This document shows positions 57,242 to 64,000 of a stretch of DNA of 64,000 bases, piece by piece. The notes under the pieces were generated by a model. The model was not told the DNA's origin. It searched no databases and saw only the letters and a program-made list of their open reading frames with translations. Both the position numbers and the translations under genes were made by a program. This stretch comes from Hymenopellis radicata. Its lineage: Eukaryota > Basidiomycota > Agaricomycetes > Agaricales > Physalacriaceae. Numbering within the stretch: position 1 is the first letter of the stretch; the number at the start of each line of letters is the position of its first letter. The stretch is taken from positions 212,643 through 276,642 of the forward strand of contig JADNRX010000034.1 in the NCBI GenBank assembly GCA_015501595.1, in the 5' to 3' direction.

Positions 57242-58897
57242 GCGGATATACTACAAGCTAAGTACGTTATGCGGAGGCGCGGGCATGTAGCTCAAGAACA
57301 ACCCGACAATAGACATCAATTCCCCAATTTCCATCCTCTTCCAGCAGGTCAAAGTCACCCAGCATCCTCCGGGCCACCTCAATGTCGGAATCATCAGCAA
57401 GGGCTGAGTTAGGATCAGAGGGGTCAACGGAAGGCATTGCCAATCCGGATTCCTCTGCAGCACCCTCAACGCCGTAGAACCCATCCACACACTCAATGTC
57501 ATCTCCACAATCGCCGCCCCAGACTCCCTGGTTCACGAGTTTCTCCCGACTGAGAGCGAATATGGCAACTGGGGTCTTGGAGTGTTCCGTGCGGAGTTTA
57601 TGATGGTTCCATGCGTGTTTTGCACGGTCGAGGGATGCCTGGATGCGCGGTTGAAAGACGAGGTAGATGGCAAGACAGTGGAGGATGTTCTCCTTCTCCC
57701 ACAGGCCAGTCTGTTCCAAGTACATGAAGATCTGTCGAAAGATCTCCAACGCATCCTTCTGTATATCCACCCAGAGCCTCTCGATTCGAACATTATGAGT
57801 TGACCTAAGACAAGGCATCAGTAAATCAGCCTCTTATGTCGATACCATATACGACACGTACCTGCCCTTGAGGTATGCCCGATGCAGCTCACCCCAATGA
57901 TGAAGCATGGCCCGCTCAATCTTGTTGTTCTCGGGACCAAAATCACCGCGAACACGACTCGGCCACCCGAGCATTGTGACACCGGCAAGAAAACACTGTA
58001 GAACGGTATCCGACCGCTTATTGGATCGACATTCCATGTAGACAATGAGACGAGAATGGCCGTCGACACAGCCGTGAACCCAAAAACCCCAATGTTTCAG
58101 TTTCTCATGACCGTCTTGATGCCAAAGTGCATTCGCGCCACGGACTTTGTAGACACGTCGTTTCGTACAGTTGGCCCATCTGGAAGGATGTCATTTCTTG
58201 AAGCTCTACCCTTAAGGACACGTACCTTGTTATCACGCCCATCGCGTCAACTCTTCGAAGGCTGTCTTGAACTCGTTTCCTCGGCAGGTGAATTCCTATG
58301 GCCTCCAAGTGACCTTGCACAATGGCAGACCCCACAAAAGGATGAAGGAGGGATATCTTCGAAACCTCCTCATCCAACTCCTCATCTGAAATCTCCACGA
58401 ACGCCTTTCGCTCTGAGGATATTCCTGCCCGCGCCAGGTGATTGTACATTGTTTTCCTTTCCACACCAAACGCATCGGCAATCCCTTCCCACGTATTTCC
58501 CAGGTCATGTAGAAGACAGACGCGCTCCAGATCGATGTCGTATCGCGGGCGACCAGGCCTCCCTGTATGTATGCGGGGCAACCGGTCTCGAGTGGGTGGT
58601 GGAGGTGTCTCCAGGAAGGCCTCCAAATCGCGTAAGAGCGCGTCGACGTGGTCTAGAAGATTGTTGATATGATGTTCATCCAGATACGGGTCATCCAGGT
58701 CTTGGAGGATGGTGCGAATCGCATATAATTGATGTGATGACCTCTCCACAGCTGGTATTTCGGCATTTGGAAAGGACGATATGATGAAACGAGCATTGTT
58801 GCATAATGAATGGCAGTGGGCAAGGAATTGTTGTATGTTATCGCGGTCCATGAAGCTGGTGGTCGAGGGAGAGAAAAAGTTTCCTAATTAGGAGGAC
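57205..58897. mobile_element. Putative DNA transposon with rve transposase
   Basis: The 12-mer AATTAGGAAACT at 57217-57228 recurs as its reverse complement at 58878-58889, 39 bases outside the stop and 27 bases outside the start of the transposase gene. A GTCC block lies just outside each. These are candidate terminal inverted repeats. The left one lies inside the right arm of the palindrome, whose left arm has a related TTTTCTCATTAGGACAT. True ends and target-site duplication could not be fixed. Confidence 0.45.
57267..58851 (-). CDS. rve-integrase-type (DD34/35E) transposase
   Basis: Three exons, 58226-58851, 57862-58179 and 57267-57804, give 493 residues with no stop. An N-terminal helical region is followed by TGRPGRPRYDID and a helix-turn-helix (LLHDLGNTWEGIADAFGVER), the conserved SDEELDEEVSKI and RRVDAMGVITR, then an RNase-H-fold integrase core: first Asp in LWHQDGHEKLKHWGF, second in SRVRGDFGPENN, Glu in HNVRIERLWVD, 34 residues after the second Asp. 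Related proteins with HxDGHHKLIRW and VHNQRIERLWRD occur in many animals and fungi and resemble IS3/retroviral integrases (the eukaryotic IS3-like group, IS3EU, is my best guess). All catalytic acids and introns are intact, so activity is plausible. Confidence 0.88.
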
Positions 58898-59051
58898 GAA
58901 CATTGGTGATTGCACTGCCACCATCCATCATTTTTACAGATGACATCACTCATCTGTACAAATGAGCCCAACGATTTATTGTAAGGTTAGGGTTAACATG
59001 TTGACTTTGCTCTGGCATCGTCGAAGGGCGTCTTTGTTAATTATTGGTTGT

Positions 59052-59103
59052 GACGCACTTCGACCTCCCGATCCAGGGGTTTTGGGAGGTCGAAGTGCGT
59101 CAT
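59052..59103. repeat. Perfect 19 bp inverted repeat (hairpin)
   Basis: TGACGCACTTCGACCTCCC is followed, after a 14 base loop, by its exact reverse complement. Its CACTTCGA/TCGAAGTG resembles the CACTT/AAGTG units of the nearby foldback element, but the flanks differ. Confidence 0.9.
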
Positions 59104-59280
59104 TTGCTCAGGTCAAGTACTGTCTAAGACAAACAGTTCTATCCCTTTCCCAAGTCCTCCATCATTGCTGATTTGAAGAAAACAAATTTCCTCTTCATCA
59201 TACCCCACTCGAATAGCGTCCCATCCAGCAGCACCGGCGCGTTGGAACTGCCTTCGACTCTGCGGATGGCGTTGAGCTGA

Positions 59281-59590
59281 CCGCGACGCGACGATCCGAT
59301 CGTTCCCAAAAGAGTAAGTCAGTCACTGCGCAACAAAAGAAAACAAACACAGCCTTCACTCTGTGTTTAACAACCGTGACCAGCGCGTCGAGCGCGTCTT
59401 TGTTGATTGTTCTTGGGAGTATAAGAACGTGAGTCTCCTTTTTTTAACCCTAGACCCCGCTGTTGGCTGACTTACCCGCGGTGGTCTCAGGGCAAGACGA
59501 ACACTTGTCCTCGTTTGGAGGCGTGGCTGGCGACTGTCCCGCTGCTCGGCGCTGCCCACCCCATCAATCTCACCCGCTACGTCGCCGCCA
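59281..59590 (-). repeat. Right copy of the ~310 bp inverted repeat
   Basis: Counterpart of 56250-56566 in opposite orientation. The homology stops near GCGTCGCG at the inner side in both copies. Parts can be read as broken coding sequence (ALRPPR before a GTAAGTCAGC donor), so the repeat may derive from a duplicated host gene piece rather than from transposon termini. Confidence 0.85.
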
Positions 59591-60089
59591 GGCCGCACTG
59601 TGACAACGGCCGACACATTACCGAGTCATATGGACAGGAGGCGGCGACACGACCTCCCGCGCTCTAGGTATGTCTTCGTCCTATCGACCTGGTTCAGCAT
59701 CACTAACGGCCGTAGCCATTGTCGTTTACCGTTGGACGCTGCCACCGCCATCAATGTGCCACTTTCCATTAGCAAAGACACAGGTCTCTTCCTCGCTGTC
59801 GATAGGGCTCTGACATCCCTCGAACACGATTGCCGCTCTCAGTGGGACAGGACGGGCCCCGCGGCCTTGAACTTCGGCCTCGCTGGCGTGTACTTTCAGA
59901 TGGGCCTCAAGAACTCGCCCGGGGTCCGGAACGTGCAGGTGTCGGCACCGGTACGATGTCCTGGGAGCGTCTTGTCTCCTCTTACTAACTTGCATCCGAC
60001 GTCGACAGACTCGCTGCTGCTCATCGTCCCCGACGACGACTAGCGTATAGCCAACGCAACGTGGCCCGTGCTCCCTCGATATCACCGGT

Positions 60090-60240
60090 GACTGGTCAAT
60101 CGACCACCTCATCATACATTCATACGACGGACTACAACTTTGTGGACGACGGGGGACGGACATTGCTTCTGCACGGCATCAACTTATCTGGCTCGTCCAA
60201 GGCGCCTGTAGATAAGCCGTCGTATGTGCTAGATCCTCGT
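60090..60240 (+). pseudogene. N-terminal fragment of a GH5 endoglycoceramidase-like enzyme
   Basis: YNFVDDGGRTLLLHGINLSG continues SSKAPVDKPSY, the characteristic start of fungal GH5 subfamily 12 steryl-glucosidase/endoglycoceramidase-like proteins (FVDxxGRxLxLRGVNLSGSSKxP). The conserved continuation with the catalytic domain is not found; the frame runs into unrelated sequence and stops. No signal of the acid/base NEP or nucleophile regions exists downstream. It is best read as a broken copy within the island. Confidence 0.65.
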
Positions 60241-60767
60241 TGGGGGAGGTGCTGCCACGGTCGTGGCCGCAGGAGGATACATTCAAGACAGTGCGCATTC
60301 ACCGCTGTCTCCTCTTCTTGGTTGGGCTGCCGACAATGTTCTCCGTAAGTCCTGGCGTCGTAACGTTGGCCTTGATTGATAGTTTAACAGAATTTACCAC
60401 TGTGCTATTCCTTCTTCTGTCATCTCGACGACAACCCGAGCTCTGCCGCCATTCCTTTCGATCGAGACGACGACGACAGAGGCAACCTTCAATGCCTTGC
60501 ATGTGAACGAGTAGCGGCGGACATTTTCTGGAAAGTAAGTCGCGCTCACCGCGACGCGATGTAGCCAGCCTCGGAGACAACGTTGACATTGTATATCTTC
60601 AATCATGTACATGAACAGAGCATCAATTGATCAAGATGTAACACCAAAATTACAGTGCGACCGGCGCGATAGTACCGGACTCTACTTATTTATTGTAGGC
60701 GGCAGTGATGCAGTAAGCAAGTTCCGTGCAGATATTCAGCCACTCTTGCCCGGAGCCGCCGTTTTTA
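60241..60767. other. No supported gene
   Basis: Short overlapping frames only. Sequence between the GH5 fragment and the 3' end of the minus-strand gene. Confidence 0.35.
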
Positions 60768-63700
60768 TCAGGATGATATGTCTAGGTAAGACATTAGCAT
60801 GGAAGTAATCTCGTTGATCTGATAGCTTACCAGCGAAGCAGCGTGATACTGCTTCACCTTGCTGGCCCCCGTCAGACCAGCTTCGAACTTCTGGCGCACC
60901 TCCATGTTGGGATGAGGGAATTCCACACGCAGGCGGCTAATGAACTGGGGCCAACTTAGCCCACCGTGCCTCTTGTTGATGTCTTCCATAAGTTTGTGTG
61001 CGCGCGGAATGCGAGGATCGCCTGTGCTGTTCACCGCAAATGCTGCAGGAGGAGCCGGAGGTGGTGTCGGAGTGGGAGGAGGCGGCGATCGTGGTGGTAC
61101 CCAATCTGAACGCGGAGGACGGCGACTGTAGGTGTCTAGGAGTAACTGCCGTCAGTATACGGCTGAAGAGATGAAAATAACACATACCGGGCACGATGAG
61201 CTCCCTATACCAGACAGAGTCCGGCTGGTCAGGAATGGGCGGTAACGACCCGTCCTTGTCGATGCAGCTTCCCGCTGGCTCAAAGTTGCCGGTCCTGAAA
61301 TCGTATGAGAAAGAGGTTCACTACGCACAAAGAAAACTTACGCAGAATTCCACTCATCTGTTTCCTTCTCCGACTTACAGTTGTAGCATGCAGGTCTCTG
61401 CGAGAGTGGATGAGACGGAAATCATCACAATGACGATGCACATATCCTACCTTCAAGAAGTGGAGGATCTTCCAGGCCAACCCCAAAGCAAATCTTCCAA
61501 TCACGTCCATGCACTCATTGTAATGACGGTGGACCGGCCGCACAGAAACGTAGTGCTGAATAATGAGTAGGAGAAGATCTAGTCCGGAGTTTCCGTGCAC
61601 GATCAAGGTAATAGACATCTTCGCTGGGTCCACAGCGTCTCCAGCGAATTGTGTAAGATGTTCCACAAGGTCTTGAGAAGAAGTACGGTCCGAGACTAGA
61701 AGTTCCTGGAGTTTCAACAAGCCTTGATAGACGTGGGAGTCTGTGGATCCTGCCGGCTAAGAGATAAGTGCTCATCAGCAGAACGAAGTTGTGAAACGAA
61801 AAAGCATGTACCGCATATTCAGTAAGAAGTGGATAATTCGAACCTATGACAGCCGCAAGCTGACGCAGGCCAGTTTTAGGATACCAAAAGCGTCCCGGAA
61901 CATTCTTGAAGAACAGATCAAGCAATCTCGTCAAAAGACTGGCGAAATCAGACACTGCGTCGTGAATGATGCGAAGCTCGTCGAAGGATTCCTGCGAGAC
62001 GCCGTGTTGTTGTGTGATAAATTTGATAAGACCAGACAGGGCTAGGAGGGACTCCGCAACGACAGTCATACCTTGCGCGCCCAGTTTGAAAAGACGCACG
62101 AAGGAGTCGTTGCGTGTAGGGTCGAGGTCTTTGCCGAGAGGAGCGTCGTCAAGCCATTGCTGCAGAGGGCCAAAACGAGCAAATGGCTCAGCGTATAAAT
62201 GCTGAGAATAGACCAATTTTGCTGCAAGATTCGAGTCTGTTCGCAACGAAGAGGTCTGGATCGATGTGAGAAGTCCTTGGGCATGCCCGTGGACAGCCAT
62301 GAACAGATCGTAAGGCGGTGTCATTGATGTCGTTGACTAGTACATGGAATTGAGCAGGAGATTTCGGCGCATCATGATGAAAACATACCCATTTTCCAGA
62401 AGCTACGTATCCAGAACCCAGATAGTCCGGCGCGGCGTGAGTATTCGTGACCATTCTCTTCATGAGAAGAACAGATGCTGGGATATCAAGAATCTGAAGG
62501 ATAGTTAGAATAGAAAGCCGGCGAAGAACAAGGTACTGGACAAACCTTGGGCTTGGGTACAGCCGGCTCTTCATCATCATCAGAGATTGAGATGGGCTCA
62601 TCAGGACGGGCAGTCTTTGGGGCTTTGTCGGCACTGTCGGACTCTGCCTTGAGATTCGAGTCGTTACTGGTTTTTTGACGTTTACCGGCGCTGGCAGACT
62701 TGGTATCATCGTCTCCGGCACGCTAGTAAGAGTGTGAGTGGGCAACAATGAATATGTAAGTAATTCAATCTTATACCTTTGGAATCCTTTCGGGCTCGTG
62801 CAACGGCAGATTCGCCTGGTTCTTTGCAAGGCAAACATACACTGGGCAAGGGACATCGTCCTCCTTCATTTGGGAAGGATGCCAGTTGGTATTAGCGCTA
62901 CGCTGTGGAGTTAGCTCAGTTCAGAAGATGGGAAGACAAGAAGGCACCTTCGTATTGTCTGGTACGATGCGGCACCCCGTTGAATAAGAGTATTCAGAAC
63001 GAGCGTTGAAGCTTTGCCGCGCATGTCCGGCGTGACAACGTCCATGAGATGAAAGAAAGTTGCGGCATCGACATCTTTCGTCTCCTTGGGAAGTCGCTCC
63101 TTGAGAAATGTGAAGATGATCATGGTGATGGTGGTTCCCGATGCAGATTTTGGTACATTGACTTTCCGAACATAGCGATTCTCTGTGCTTTGCAGATTCT
63201 GAAAGCTGCAACGATACGTTAATTCGAGTATACAAGTCTTACGGACCGACATACACAGCTTTGGAGGGCGCCGAACTGTCTCCTCATGTGCGGCCTTCGT
63301 TTGCGGGATGAGTATGATCGTCATCTCGGGCGTATCAGAGTCGATGTTGCCTTTCTTCTTTCAAGATGGCGGGGCACCAGTCTTGTTGGCTATCTTGTCA
63401 GCAATGATCTAAAGAAAATGAGCTCATTGCGAAGTCAAGACACACTGAACATACTTTTTCCGAGGGATCAAACTTGAAGGAAGTAGAACTGCCCTTATGA
63501 GTAACAGTTTCTTGTCGACGAGCATCGCGCTCCTTCGCAGCAGCTCGGGCCTTCGAGGCATCCCGCCACGGGTTCTCGGTGGCTTGTTGAGTGAACCAGG
63601 AGCATGGTGAGGTGGCTTCTCGTCCTTGGTCTTCGTCTTGTCTTGAAATGCGAAGAGAGTCTCCGCGGTGGCACCGGTAAAGGCTTTAGGATCAATCTTG

Positions 63701-64000
63701 TTCGTATTGACCTATGAAAGACGTGTGAGATGTCAAGTAGAGAAGGCAGAAGTCTGAGATACCTTTTTTTCAGCAAGCGGCGCCGACGCCGATGCATTGT
63801 GGTCTTCGGGTAACTACAGCAACATGATGAACGAAGTTTAAGCGCCATTCGAGAACAAAACTTACCAGAATATGGGATCCGATCGGACAGCCACAAACAT
63901 CACACGGATGATTGAGTTTGAGCTCTCCGAGACTCTTGCCATCAACGAAGGCTTGTCCACAAGCTTGCGGACAGTCGTTCTTCCGGCAATGTCTGAAGAT
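60768..64000 (-). CDS. Large unknown gene, 5' end outside the window
   Basis: A series of minus-strand exons with GT/AG borders runs to the window edge. The most 5' visible exon has a Cys/His cluster: FRHCRKNDCPQACGQAF, then HPCDVCGCPIGSHI, likely zinc-binding. Later segments read FDPSEK, MTIILIPQTKAAHEETV, NRYVRKVNVPKSASGTTITM, FLKERLPKETKDVDAATFFH, a Lys/Asp-rich acidic linker, MVTNTHAAPDYLGSGYVASG and a long helical part (LQQWLDDAPLGKDLDPTRND, SLLTRLLDLFFKNVPGRFWY). I recognise no family. Frames change near 62320 and a TGA lies in frame at 63361-63363; introns may explain either, but decay is possible. The 3' end near 60768 is also uncertain. Confidence 0.5.

Noticed and set aside
1..64000. 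CRISPR arrays, bacterial operons, phage or retroviral genes
   Set aside because: No regularly spaced identical short repeats, no Shine-Dalgarno-led gene runs and no gag/pol/RT motifs were seen; the DNA is fungal nuclear sequence.

Overview
The window is nuclear DNA of a filamentous basidiomycete, most likely an Agaricomycete. The evidence is the intron architecture (many 45-60 nt introns with GTRNGT-like donors and pyrimidine/AG acceptors, several per gene), the gene set (myosin II, KRE6/SKN1-type GH16, HbrB/TORC2 subunit, IME4-type m6A methyltransferase, Sm-G, fungal PPR protein), F-box/LRR-like families and abundant repeat relics. I rebuilt gene models by hand from conserved protein segments and splice phase. 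Coding lengths divisible by three support the multi-exon models of myosin (17 exons), IME4, HbrB, the Mei5-like gene, the FAD oxidase, OXP1 and the transposase.

Layout. 0.7-2.2 kb: GH5 exo-beta-1,3-glucanase relic with a one-base frameshift and no recognisable N-terminus (-). 3.4-4.1 kb: unrecognised ORF (+). 4.3-4.75 kb: two C2H2 zinc fingers (-). 5.6-8.2 kb: mitochondrial PPR-like protein (+). 8.4-9.1 kb: small unknown protein (-). 9.8-11.7 kb: RGG/Pro-rich disordered protein (-). 13.0-13.3 kb: Sm-G (+). 13.8-15.0 kb: F-box-like protein (-). 15.8-16.3 kb: three-unit ~190 bp tandem repeat. 18.1-19.3 kb: F-box-like gene (+). 20.8-28.5 kb: conventional myosin heavy chain (+). 29.0-31.0 kb: Ulp1/C48-like protease (-). 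31.5-33.0 kb: BBE-type FAD oxidase (+). 33.5-35.7 kb: a decayed second copy of the 18 kb F-box gene, lying between two ~0.5 kb direct repeats, each carrying the end of the oxidase gene. 35.7-37.2 kb: two small membrane proteins. 38.7-41.3 kb: IME4-like methyltransferase divergent from a small unknown gene. 41.4-45.7 kb: Mei5/Sfr1-like repair protein divergent from an HbrB-domain TORC2 protein. 46.0-48.4 kb: KRE6/SKN1-like GH16 (-). 49.6-52.25 kb: 5-oxoprolinase cut short after its HyuA half (+).

From 52.3 to 60.7 kb the window becomes a repeat-rich accessory region. It holds a solo arm of a foldback repeat, an AP-2 mu pseudogene, a 0.31 kb inverted repeat pair, a near-perfect ~660 bp palindrome built from ~20 bp AAGTG/CACTT units, an intact three-exon rve-type (DD34/35E) transposase immediately beside it, a perfect 19 bp hairpin and a fragment of a GH5 endoglycoceramidase-like gene. 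From 60.8 kb to the window end lies a long, partly broken or many-exon gene (-) with a Cys/His cluster.

The housekeeping genes do not form an operon-like unit. They cover cytokinesis (myosin), cell-wall glucan (GH5, GH16), RNA processing and modification (Sm-G, IME4), mitochondrial RNA (PPR), TORC2 signalling (HbrB), recombination (Mei5-like) and glutathione turnover (OXP1). The most interesting signal is the 52-60 kb island, where a foldback repeat family, an autonomous-looking rve transposase and a truncated housekeeping gene are found together.
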